Shown piece by piece: positions 22,801-33,267 of a DNA stretch of 64,000 bases. The translations under genes and the position numbers were made by a program. Location: contig BDSL01000003.1 in the NCBI GenBank assembly GCA_003116995.1, positions 1,860,001-1,924,000 on the forward strand. Direction: 5' to 3'. How positions within the stretch are numbered: position 1 is the first letter of the stretch; the number at the start of each line of letters is the position of its first letter. Origin of the DNA: Yamagishiella unicocca. Lineage: Eukaryota > Chlorophyta > Chlorophyceae > Chlamydomonadales > Volvocaceae. The notes under the pieces are model-generated. The model was not told the DNA's origin. It saw only the letters and a list, made by a program, of their open reading frames with translations, and searched no databases.

Positions 22801-25180
22801 TCATTGCTGTCCGTACTAACAGAGCAGCGCAAGACCATCTCGGCCGCACTGAAGCGTCTGAACCCGCGGGCGGCGATCCACGAGACCACGCGCTCACGGC
22901 TGGACGTCCGGCGCGTCATTGGCACGTCCATGTTCAACCTAGAAGCTGTGAGTAGGAGGCCTTGGGCGCGCAAGTAAGATGGACGGACGTGAAACGGGTC
23001 CATGCATCCTCTATTCCTCTTACTTCGACCGCACGATACACGCGCGCCCGCTGTAACGTGTACTACTACGCACGCTGCGTGCCGCTGCGATGCGTGCGCT
23101 GCTGGTCGTCTCCGCTGCCGCCGGCGGGTGGGGGCAGCTGTATTAAGTAGTAGTAGTAACTGTTACAGTGGGGCCCTGACGACCATATGGGCGCATCGCT
23201 GCTTCCCCAAAAACGTTGCAATCGTGTGTTGCACCGCACCGCTCATGACTTTGTACGTTCGCGTTGCGCCGATGAAATGCACGTGCCTATATAGGCAGCG
23301 GAGGCGCCGGGCTGGTTGCAGGCTATGAAGGCGGGCCAGACCCTCAAGCCGGAGACCGAGGAGTACGGCATCAGCAGCTGGGTGTACCGCGCCAGGCGAC
23401 CATTCCATCCAGGTGTGTTGACTGGCGGCGTTGCTTTGCTTTATCCTCCTCTACTACATGCTAATGTTTTAATGGTTACAGTCGATCAACATGCTAATGT
23501 TTTAATGGTTACAGTCAACATGCTAATGTTACTGTCAACAGCCCGCTTGTACAGCGACTTCCTGGAGCGGTACTTCATGACCAAGGTGATCAACGTAGTG
23601 GAAGGGCCCCCCCCAGAGCCCGACAGCAGCCAATCGGTCGGGGGCGACGAGAAGGATCCCGGCAGCAGCGACGACGGGGATTCAGGCAGCGGTGCCAGTG
23701 ACGATAGCAGCAGCGACGGCGACGGCAGCGCCAGCGGCAGCGATGGCGATAGCGACGACGGGGACGAAGGGGAGGGCCCGAAGCGAGACGAGTTGACGGA
23801 GTACGACTCGGTACGGAAGGACGTGATGACCGCGATGCGCCGGGACCTCGGTTTCATCATGAGGTATGCGCGCGCGGCGGCTATTAAGGCGGCTAGCTAC
23901 CAACAGCCATCATAGGGTTTTCCCTCCGTGTCGGCGGGGTGTTGCTTGATCGGGTCATGAGGTCGTACGGTCCGCAGGAGGGCAGGACCCAGTTCAGTTG
24001 ATGTTGCATTGCTTGGTACTAGTACTTGTTACAGTGCCTTGGTGTACGGTGCATAGGAGGTAAAAATCAGGCCATGCGGACCTCATGAAGCCGTGCACTG
24101 CCGCGTCTCACCGACAACATAACATCGTAGCAAGTACCACTTCCATAACAGTTGCCGTGAGGATAGTAACTCACGTGTTCGTCCTCGCGCGCTAAATTCC
24201 CGTGTTCAGGTCCAAGGGGTTTGTGTGGCTGGCCACGCAGCCAGACAACATTGTGGGCTGGGGCCATGCGGGCCTTGTGCTGCAGATGACGCGGGACAGT
24301 CCCTGGTTCTGCACCATTCCAAAGGTACGTACGGCGATGTGCGGATGCATGGTTCCGCCTAAGCCGCAAGAAGGCTTTCAAGGGAATCTGGAAACATCAC
24401 GCAACGGACGTTTTTCCAATCAGGCGGCGTCGATGCACGCAGTCACTGTGTTTGCTGTACCCCATCTACCTATTTGCGCGCGTGCTGCCTTACTTGCCTA
24501 CCCGCCACAAACGGCGATTGCTGTTACAGACGCCATCCACGTACGCACGCTGAGGTTGCTGCTGCTGCCGCATTGATATAGAAAAGGGTTCAAAGGGAAC
24601 ATGGATGTGCCTCACTTGCGGGTGTGTGCTCGCGTGCGCTTGCATGTAGGACGAGTGGCCGGAGGACCCCCAGGCCTGCGAGCAGATCAGGGCGGACTTC
24701 GATGACGACGCCAACATCGGTGACAGGTGAGTCCAGCCCTGTCCCATGCTGGCGAACGCGCCGTTTTCAATTGCATACATGTGCTGCCCGCCGGTTGAAG
24801 ACGGACTGACTCCTGCATCATCATGAGGGCTTCCGCTAGTACTGTCGCGCATTGCGTCCTGAAGCCGCGCGCAACATGTCCCATGCATCCAAGACTGCGA
24901 CACTTTCGCGTTACGTTCGTCCACGCCAAGGAAGACCTTAGTAGTGAAGCACCGCATGGCCCGTCACGTGTGAAATGCCTCTACACTTTTGTTGTAACGG
25001 TCACAGTGGGTTCCTCTACACTGGTGGCGCACCTACCGCAGGCGTCAGGAGCTGGTGTTCATCGGCCAGGGGCTGCAAGTGGAGGCGCTGCGAAGCGCTC
25101 TCGACGCATGCCTGGTGACGGAAGAGGAGCTGAGGGCGGGGGCGGGACAGATGAAGGACCCCCTGTTCGGAGACGAGTAG
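19821..25180 (+). CDS. CobW/COG0523 G3E-family GTPase (metal chaperone type)
   Basis: Phase-consistent eleven-exon model: 19821-19997, 20167-20256, 20544-20675, 21447-21847, 22241-22356, 22823-22947, 23295-23412, 23542-23863, 24210-24324, 24650-24726 and 25042-25180, encoding 603 residues. Motifs: P-loop GFLGSGKTT (38-46), metal-binding CICC (96-99), ESTGISEP (124-131) and NKCD (298-301). The C-terminal CobW domain holds [27 protein letters not shown] and FIGQGL. COG0523 proteins hydrolyse GTP to deliver metal ions, mostly zinc, to client proteins. Two insertions rich in Asp/Ser/Gly (exons 4 and 8) are unusual; His-rich stretches are the more common extra in the family. The introns have collected several retroelement tails. 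Confidence 0.95.
20876..21075 (-). mobile_element. Retroelement tail copy (divergent member) in CobW intron 3
   Basis: On the minus strand this contains [27 protein letters not shown] and [18 protein letters not shown]. That is the same arrangement as in the copies at 10165 and 21083, but clearly diverged at the DNA level. It directly abuts the better-preserved copy upstream of it. Confidence 0.65.
21076..21400 (-). mobile_element. Retroelement tail copy, about 320 bases, in CobW intron 3
   Basis: Read on the minus strand it is nearly identical to 9850-10161, including [37 protein letters not shown] and an ACA-triplet end. It is antisense to the CobW gene, and its end joins the divergent copy at 20876-21075 head to tail. 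Confidence 0.85.
23145..23200 (-). mobile_element. Short retroelement tail in CobW intron 6
   Basis: GTAGTAGTAGTAACTGTTAC then AGTGGGGCCC on the plus strand matches the inverted element end ([10 protein letters not shown] on the minus strand). An internal deletion has removed the MALPYGL part. Confidence 0.55.
23438..23532 (+). repeat. Tandem repeat in CobW intron 7
   Basis: About three units containing CATGCTAATGTTTTAATGG and TTACAGTC lie in the 129-base intron 23413-23541. Confidence 0.8.
24990..25017 (-). mobile_element. Very short element end in CobW intron 10
   Basis: TGTTGTAACGGTCACAGTGG, then GTTCC, is the terminal 25 bases of the dispersed tail in minus orientation. It lies just before the last exon. 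It is too short to be certain. Confidence 0.4.
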
Positions 25181-26988
25181 ATGGAGGTCCTTGGATGGGG
25201 GAGGGTGGTCGGAAGACCGCTAGGGGCGGTCAGGAGCAGTGATTTGGAGGGCCATGGAAGGTGGGGGCTTTGCGTAGATGACTGCATTATTCAGAATATC
25301 TAGCGTTGCAAACTGAAATGGTCGCCGTATAGCATGCGAAGGCTGCACCGGGCCTCAGCCTTTCGGGCGTGTTGCTGGTCTGTGTCTAGAGCCTGCCGTT
25401 GAAACCGGTCTCTGCTGGTCGACGGTACTATCTTCTTTATGATGCCATTGTTTCTCTGGTCTACATTTAGGCATAGGCCCGTTCGGGGTGTGAGACTTTG
25501 CCGGGATCTTAAGCGGGAAGGTTGTCCGGTTGGGTTGTCGCGACGTGCTGCAGTCTCCCTTTCGGGAGTCTGCTCGGGTTGCATGCGATCACGTGCAAGG
25601 GTGCCATCTAATCCTTTTCCCCATAAGTGGTGCTTGCTGTTCCCTCTGGGCTCTCGGTTGTGCGCCGTCTAAGTGGTTTACCTTTTTGGAGCTGTCGGAT
25701 TTCCTTCCATTCATTGGCTCTTACAGTGCAAGGCGATGCTGGGCGATGCGCCCGATGGCTCGACCTTTTCAGATCTGGAGCCCACTGCCACGATTATTAC
25801 TACGTAGGCCATCAATTAAACTCGCCCTTCGCGCTTAGCACAGTTATCAACAGCCATCAAAGTCCTGACCCGACTTGTCATCGCCACGACAGCCTGCCGA
25901 GTCGAAAGACGACAACGCCGCGTACAAAGCTTCCAATTCGTAAAGACGCTGACAGCAGAGGGGATTCCCAAACGCCGTCTGCGTCGCTGACCTGGTGGTA
26001 CCGTGGATGCGTTCATACCCCTGACCGCGTTGCAGCGGTACGTCAGCAGGGGGCTGTGGTGCCGGACAGTCCGAGTGGTAAGTGAGTCGTCGCTAGGAGA
26101 TGGGCCTTCCCATCATGCTATAGAGTCAAAGTTAGCGTCATTCTTGAGGTCCTGGCGCCACGCTATGCGAACGGCCGACCGCGCCTTCTAATAAAACGGC
26201 ACGGTGCATATTTAGGAGGCTCCGCTAAGTAGCCCCGCGCCCGTATCGCGCGACGCTAATATCCCTGCCGAGCTGCACGTGGCCTTCATGCGGCTGGCGC
26301 AGATGCTAAGGGGACAACAATATTACTACGTCGGGGTCTAAACCATACACCACCGTACCCACACAATGCATTGCACCGCGATCGATGCGCCCGCTGTCAA
26401 GGACAGCGACTCCTCAAAGCGGCGCACGATAAACGCGGGCGCCAAACGGCAGTTCTTGGAAGTAGCTATGTACAGCAAGATGGAGTATCGATATCCTTCA
26501 TTCCCGTCTACACCTCCACACCCGTTAAGCTACAGCCCTGGGGCCAATCGATCCTTCTCCCCTGTGTGCGGCCCCAGTATGCTAGGCTGGGCATGACTAG
26601 GCCGCCGGCTGCCAGCAGATCCGTGAGAGGTGCTTCACGCATTTCCCAGCGGACATACCCACACACGCAAGCAACGATCGGGGTGGCGTGGCCCCCTCCC
26701 GTCAGCCAGCCGTGGGGCGTTCGCAGGGCACTCTTGTCTTCCTCGTTCGGGAAGCCGTCCCCTCCATCCTAGCACCAATGAAAGTGCAGGTGCCGAGCTC
26801 CTGTCATCGTGTACATATTCTCCCCCTTCACCTTCCCTGCCCGAGTCACGGGCCGAGCGTGCACACGTTAGCACGGACCATCCACCTGAGAACGGAGGGT
26901 CTTGGCCCCTCCTGTTCCGACGCTCCATAGCGAGCCTCCAGACCCAAATCCAGATCCAAATGCAGATCTACTCGGCATACACAACTTC
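25181..26988. other. Intergenic region between convergent CobW and glycoprotein genes
   Basis: Presumed 3' UTRs plus retroelement debris. I find no exon with splice support in 25820-26988 on either strand. Confidence 0.45.
25490..25810 (+). mobile_element. Divergent retroelement tail copy
   Basis: Bases 25733-25805 contain GCGATGCGCCCGATGGCTCG and GAGCCCACTG, then a run of ATT/ACT triplets, as in the other tails. The 240 bases before it resemble the layout of the longer copies (GTTCCCTCTGGGCTCTCGG) but are strongly diverged, so the left border is a guess. Confidence 0.5.
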
Positions 26989-29900
26989 TCAGCGATACAC
27001 ATTGGTCGCATCCCCAGTGGTGCCGTACTGCGTGACGTACGGAGAGGCGATAACGTTGGTGGGCACGATGTGTGCGTACTTGCGCGCCCAGGCGAAGTCG
27101 TCCATCACCACCACCTTGGTCATCTGCGCAGCAGCGAGCCGAAACGCACACAGGGGCCGGGGGGCGGTCAAGGACGGGGCTGCTGCACATGGTCGTGAGC
27201 GGACAAAAGCAGGGCCCATAGACGACCGACCGCCACAGCCTCCTCCCGCCCGGCTCGCCCCGACGAGGGCCCTGTGGCGGGCACCCCTCACGCCGCCAAT
27301 TCCCGCCTCATCCATCCTGGCGCTATCCCGGCAGCCGTCTCCACATCGAATCCCAGCTGGCGCACGCACGCTGCAGCCCGTCGCTTCCCCGGCAAGCGCG
27401 CCCAGGAGCCGGGCTTACCCTGCCCCGACGTGAGTACAGCACCGCCATGATGAGCAGCCCGGTGAGGATGAGGCCACCCAGGATGATGCCGATGATCGCG
27501 CCCACGGCATCGGCTCCGCACAGGACCCCCAGCTGCGGGCTCGGACAGTCCTTGGGCGGTCCCGGTATGGGCTCCTTGACTCCCGGGACGTCGATGATCA
27601 CGTTCGAGATGGACTGCCCTAGAGCTCCCGCGACGCTGCTCGTCAGCCGCACTTCCGGGATGATGAGGATGGGCCGGGAGGACGTCTCCGGGTTGCGCAC
27701 GATGACTTGCAGCGAGCTCGACTCGGTCACGTTGCTGGAAAGGGGGTTGATGACCTGCGCGTCGCGCCGCGGCAGGGAGGGAGGGCAGCAGCGGAGGTCA
27801 CGGGGTCGATCGGGGGTCCGCGACTTTGCATTTGTAGCAAGCACCTGCAGGAATGGAGGAGCCATACCGCGCGGCCCAGATGCTAGGCCCATACCGCAAA
27901 CCCCCGCCCGCCCTGCTCTGCTGTGCTCTGGCGCAAAACCCCTCCGCCCCCCACTTGCCCACCGCCGCAAACACACACACACACACACACACACCTGCCA
28001 GCCAGAGAGCGTCACCACCTTGCTGAACAGGTCCAGAACGAACTGCACGTTGTCGGTCTGGTTGTTGATGAGCATTCGGACCGCCATCTGCACGCCGTCG
28101 GCCGGTACCGGCGGCCCGCCGGGGTTGGTGTCGTCCGTGGGGAAGAACGGCACCGACGGCGTGTCCCACGGACTGCCCTCGTCCGGCACACATTCCGCGC
28201 TGACGTAGGAGCAGCTGGGCAGCGCCAGCTCGGAGCACAGTGTGGTGGTCATGTACAACTCCAGGGAGTAGTCGCAGGCGACGGGGGGTGTCACGGGGAC
28301 CAGCACGTAGACAGAGGAGATGTACTCGGCGCGAATCGTTGTGTCCACGTCGACGACCGGGATGCCGAACTCCACAGCAATAGCGTCGTCAATGGCTGCC
28401 AGCTGGCTGACGGTGGGGATTAGAGGAACACCGTAGCCGATCCGCAGCTGCCAGCCCTGCTCCAGGTCGTACGTGTAGGACTCGGGGCTCGGGGGGCGGT
28501 AGGGCGACGGCGGCCGCGGCGGGCGCGGGGAGGGCGGTAACGGGGGCACCGGTGGGGGTGGCGGGGGAGGTGGGGGAGGCGAAGGCGGGAGAGGTGAAGG
28601 CGGGGGGGGCGAAGGCGGGAGAGGTGAAGGCGGGGGGGGCGAAGGCGGGAGAGGTGGCGGCGGCGGTGGTGGGATGTTGATGGTGGGAGGGAAAGGGGGA
28701 ACGCGCGGCTGGGGCGGGAAAGGGGGGAATGGCGGGAGCGGCGGGTTGCGGGGGAAAAGAAGAGGCGGTGGCGATGGGTTGTTACTCCTTGGAGGCGGTA
28801 GGGGGTTGGTGGTGGGCGGTGGATTGTTGGTGGTGGGCGGTGGGTTGGTGGTGGTGGGCGGTGGGTTGGTGGTGGAGTTGGGCGGCGGCGGGGTGGTGGT
28901 GGGCGGCCGTGATGGGGACGGCGGTGGGGAAGGGTTCGGTGGCGGCGCTGGCGGCTCCGGTGGCGGGGAGGGAGATGGTGGAGGCGCCGGCGGGGATGGT
29001 GGCGGGGACGGTGGGGACGGCGGTGCTGGCGGAGACGGTGGCGGTGCCGGCGGGGATGGTGGCGCTGGCGGGGAAGGTGGCGGCGCCGGTGGTGACGGCG
29101 GCGCTGGCGGGGATGGTGGCGGTGCTGGCGGTGACGGAGGTGAAGGAGGTGGAGCTGGCGGTGGGGAAGGTGACGGCGGAGGTGCTTGCGGAGGTGGCGC
29201 GCTCGGAGGAGAGGGCGGAGGATCCGGTGGTAGAGGAGGCGAGGGCGGTGGGCTCGGCGGGGGGGGCGAGGGAGGCTGAGGAGGTGGGGAAGGGGGTGAT
29301 GGCGGCAAGGGTGGAGAAGGCGGAGGACTTGGTGGGGACGGCGGGAGAATCGTGCCCGGTGTATAGGGTGGCAGCGGCGGCGGCGACGGCGGCGGCGGTG
29401 GCGCCGGAGGGGAGGGTGGCGAAGGGGGAGGGGCTGGCGGAGTGGGTGGGGGCGGCGGTGGCGGGTCCGGCGGCGGCGGTAACGGAACTGGTGGCGGTGG
29501 GGGCCTCGGCGGCGGCGACGGCCTCGGAGGGGCTGGAGACGGGGCAGGGCTGGGGGGCGCCACGGGTTGCAAGGGGGGCGGCATGATGGCGCCGGGTGGC
29601 CAGGGCGCAGAGGGCGGCCGGGGCGGCGGCCGGGGGGGCCGGGGCGGGGGCACGTTAGGCGCGGCCGGCGGCGGTGGAGTGCCGGGGCTCTGCGGCGGCG
29701 TCGGCGGCGCGGGTGGTTTCGGAGGCGGCGGGGGCATCGGCGTGATGCAGTTTGCGATGCCGTCGCAGTCCACGTCGATGTAGGTGTTGCCCGCAGAGGA
29801 GCAGAAGATCATGTCCAACGACGTGTACGCCAGCTGGGGCGGTGTCGTACACTTGGGGCACCACGTTATGAACAGGCACAGCGACAGCTGGTAGCGGTAG

Positions 29901-30937
29901 GTGCAGTTGGCTATGATCGACTCGGACAGCTCAGGGGCTGGAGGGCACTGCGCAGCTGCGGGCGCCGCCAGGCGCAGCAGCAGCACGAGCAGCAGGGCCA
30001 GGGGCGCAGCTCCGCAGGCGGAGGAGGAGGCGGAGGCGAAGTATGTGGTGGTGCTGCTTCGGGTTGGCTTGGGCGATCTTTGTCCGCAGGGGCATGTCGA
30101 CGCCGACACCCATGTCGACCCTGGCGGTGGTGCATCCCTGCGGAGGGCAGCCGTGCTGCAGGAGGCGGCTTGCCGGACGACCAGGACAGGCCGTTGAGCC
30201 GTTGTGCTTCGGTCCGCGCCGGGAGAGTCCGCGGCAGGTGAGGGTACGGGTGAGTGCACCTGCCCTTGCTGCTGTTGTTGCTGCTGCTGCTGCCGTTGCT
30301 GCCACCGCAGGGGTTGCGGGACAGGTGAGGGCGCGGCTGCGCTCGCCTCGTCCCCTGCGCAGCGCCCCCACAACCCGGACGTTGCAGCTCCGCTCTCCAG
30401 GCTGCCGGTGCTTCTGCCGCTACTGCTCACCCGCGGCGGTGGTCCGCAAGCTTCCGTCCGCTGGGCGCCACCTGTCGAACAGCAGCCCCCTAAAGCACCG
30501 CCGCCGGCGCAGCATCCGCTGGGGAAAGTGAGGTTGTCTCGCCGCTGCTGTTGCGATGAAGCGACAGCATGCCCGTGGGGGCATGCGTTATGGGCCGCGG
30601 GCGGCCGCCGGTCAGATGGTAGAGACGTGGGCGCGCCGCTGTGCGGAACGACATAGCTGCAGGTGCAGCGGTCTCCAAGAGGCTTCGTCGGCAGGCTCTG
30701 CTGGTCGCCTCCTTCCCCTGCACCCGTGGCTAGCTGAGGCGGTGATGGAGAGGATTGTCTCTGCACCGAAGAGCTGCAACCGAATATCAAGGGGCTTGTT
30801 GAACGTCGCCAGGAGGGCCATGCCGTTCGAGTATCCCTGCCCATACCAGCGTGCGCGGCGCCGGGGCACCGCTGTCCTGGTGACTGGGCTCCAACGTCGT
30901 CAGCCATATTGCTGAGACGAGCCGAGGATGAGGCCAT
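26989..30937 (-). CDS. Type I membrane hydroxyproline-rich glycoprotein (paralogue 2)
   Basis: Phase-consistent three-exon model: 30937-27995, 27754-27419 and 27123-26989, encoding about 1137 residues. A low-complexity N-terminus of about 305 residues with a poly-Gln run precedes a strong hydrophobic segment (APLALLLVLLLRLAAPAAAQ). A Cys-rich domain follows (CTYRYQLSLCLFITWCPKC), then a very long PPX tract (28480-29740) with a TTTNPPP core, then YGVPLIPTVSQLAAIDDAIA and CDYSLELYMTTTLCSEL. The extracellular part ends with LGVLCGADAVGAIIG, which leads into the transmembrane segment. The 44-residue tail carries DDFAWARKYAHIVP. Domain order, transmembrane sequence, tail motif and the intron before the tail match paralogue 1. 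The start is the first in-frame ATG; an upstream intron could change the N-terminus. Confidence 0.8.
27969..27994. repeat. AC/GT dinucleotide microsatellite at an intron donor site
   Basis: Thirteen dinucleotide units. On the coding (minus) strand the run of GT starts exactly at the 5' splice site of the first intron of paralogue 2, after the codons for SGWQ. Confidence 0.9.
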
Positions 30938-33267
30938 TTGAACCTCAGCGGCTACAAGTGAAGCGCAGCTGGCGTCGCTTGCTGGTGTCAATCCTTCAGT
31001 GTCCGTCCTCGTGTAATGCGGTAGGCGTCGCCGTGGGCCTGGCGGTGCAGGCCCACGCTCGCCGGAATCGACGGAAGCTCTCTGACAAGCTGATCAAACG
31101 GAGCAGATGCCGGGCTCCGGTTTTTGCACAAAGAGAGGCACCCGATGTCCTCCGGTCCCAACCTCCTGTGACGAGCGATTGCCCCAAGCAACGACGATTG
31201 GTTAGGAAACATGTAGGAAGTAATGTGGGTATAATGAGGCAATCAAAAGCAGGTTGTTAAAAAGGCTCGCGGCTCCGTCGCTGCCGCGACAAGCAGCGGT
31301 CAACACCGAACCAGCAAAGCCCGAAACTGGCCACCGCACTTGAAACCGCCTTATGAGTTGTACGTGTGATTATATTCTCATAAATTAAGAACTTCAAACC
31401 CACCTATGCAGATGGTTTCCGCTCTCCTTGTGCCATTCCGACTATGGGATACATACAAACTCAAGTTTCCTAAGATTCGAAAACGAGGAGATTCAATACT
31501 TAGGAGTCCTAATAACTCCGCCCAGAACGTCGCGAAACGCACCGCGGTAGAGTGAGGTCTGGTCAGTGACGGTTGTTTGCAACGGCGACCCTCAAGTGCG
31601 CCTCAGCATCCGTTTTTCCCGAAGTTCTCCAGCACAAGAAATGCTCAATATTCCCCCAAGCCACAAAGCATGTGACGGTGGTTTGGTTGTTCGTGGTGCA
31701 CCAGTAGCAACCCACAGTAGTGAGTTCAAGAGTATAAGTCTAAAAAGTACACGTAATCGTTGTGCGGTATTATAGTAACGGTGAAATAACCTGAAATTTT
31801 TCGATGCGCTTTGCTTTGCGTGAGTGAGCGTGAGTGGCCGACCTTGCTGCACCCACGGTACGACATCCGCGCTGGCGGGCGCTTACTTTGTCAGCAAAGC
31901 TGCCGTCACGTAGGCTTTTGAGTCGTTGCACTTACCGCATTTTGTAGATCGAATATCATGGCGTCATATTTGACTTCAGAAGTTATATATTGGCCCATGG
32001 CGTTTTGCCGCTAGCTGTCGAGCGCTATCACGCTGCGGTCCGAAGGAAAATGGCCAGCCATCTTGCTGTAAAACTACATGTAAGAGATATGTGAACAGAT
32101 TATTCTTTAGTTTGGCCACGATTTATTACAAAGTGACGCGCACCTCCGAGCGGAATGGGTGGAAGAATTCTACCGAGCCCCTGGCTATGAAGGCATTTCG
32201 GATAGAAATTCCTGTGATCCGAGTAGCTTTGAGCACACTGCCATCCGTGCGCGGCCCCCCTCGAGGCAGGAACAAGGCATGGCGCAAACGGTTCTCGTTG
32301 CCCGGCGGCCCATGTTGCTCGGTCGATGTAAAATAGGAGTTTATACTTGGAGCAAGTCTGATGCACTCAGGCCTGTGCGTTGCGCATACGACGTGTCCAT
32401 ACGCACCCAATTCTCACCGTATTGGGCTACTTTGCATTTGGAGTCGCCATGCTGAATACCGCCGTTTGAAGGCATTTCTTCGTTAGGAACATTTATCTCT
32501 AAGCCATCGCTTGCATCATTATATCGACGGCTCCCTAGCGAGGAAGTTTCCCGAACCGCCACTTCCAAGTGACGTGCACCAGAAGCAACTGCCCAAATGA
32601 TACAACGGTGGCATCTCCCTAAGCCATGCCAAGCTGCAAAGCGCTGGCGGGGAGCTCCCGCGTTTCCCCAAGCAAGGCGCTTACGTTTGGCGCAAGCGAC
32701 CGTGAACGGTGACGAGGCGAGTCCCTGGCGTAAAGACGCACGCTATGTATTGCTATGAGTTGCTTGACGGCCGGTCGCACAATCCGACGACGCTGCTCCT
32801 TTGTGGCCCCTGCCCTGAGCACGCGGCCAACCCGTGCCAACCCGTCGTCTCATCAACCCCCGGCGTGACCCCACGCGCCCCCGGCAACCTATCCATACCT
32901 GGCACGCCCATCATACTTGCGGAGCACCTTACGACAGCGATACAAGGATTTAGGCTTCTGTAGGATTCCCGCTGGCCCACTACCAGTTGGCTCTATTCTG
33001 CCCCACCACCAGCGTCGTAGCCTAAGGAGTACTGCCGCAGATTGTTGTGTGCGGCGGGAGGGCCGGGAAGGCGGGTGATGTGCAGCAGGCGAGGCCGCTA
33101 GAGGCGATAAGGCAACAGGGATGACGGTGATGACGCAGCTGGGTGTCTGTCAAGACGCTGTGTGCAGCCCACAGAAGTAGCTCCGCAATCCTCGTCCTGC
33201 ACTCACCCCCAGCCTCGCGTGTGTCCACTCTGACGCCGATGCACGGTCATCGAGGCAGACCTGAGTC
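30938..33267. other. Intergenic region, relatively AT-rich, no gene seen
   Basis: This lies between the start of paralogue 2 and the antiporter gene, so both promoters should be here. The stretch 31260-32600 is noticeably less GC-rich than the genes. I find no exon, RNA gene or clear repeat. Confidence 0.45.

Noticed and set aside
28674..30241. Gly-rich plus-strand open frames opposite the second glycoprotein gene
   Set aside because: They are the antisense of the Pro-rich coding tract; Pro codons read as Gly on the other strand.
32709..32963. Upstream coding exon of the antiporter
   Set aside because: The open frame has no matching donor in phase with the exon at 33596; the short exon at 33268-33345 fits better.
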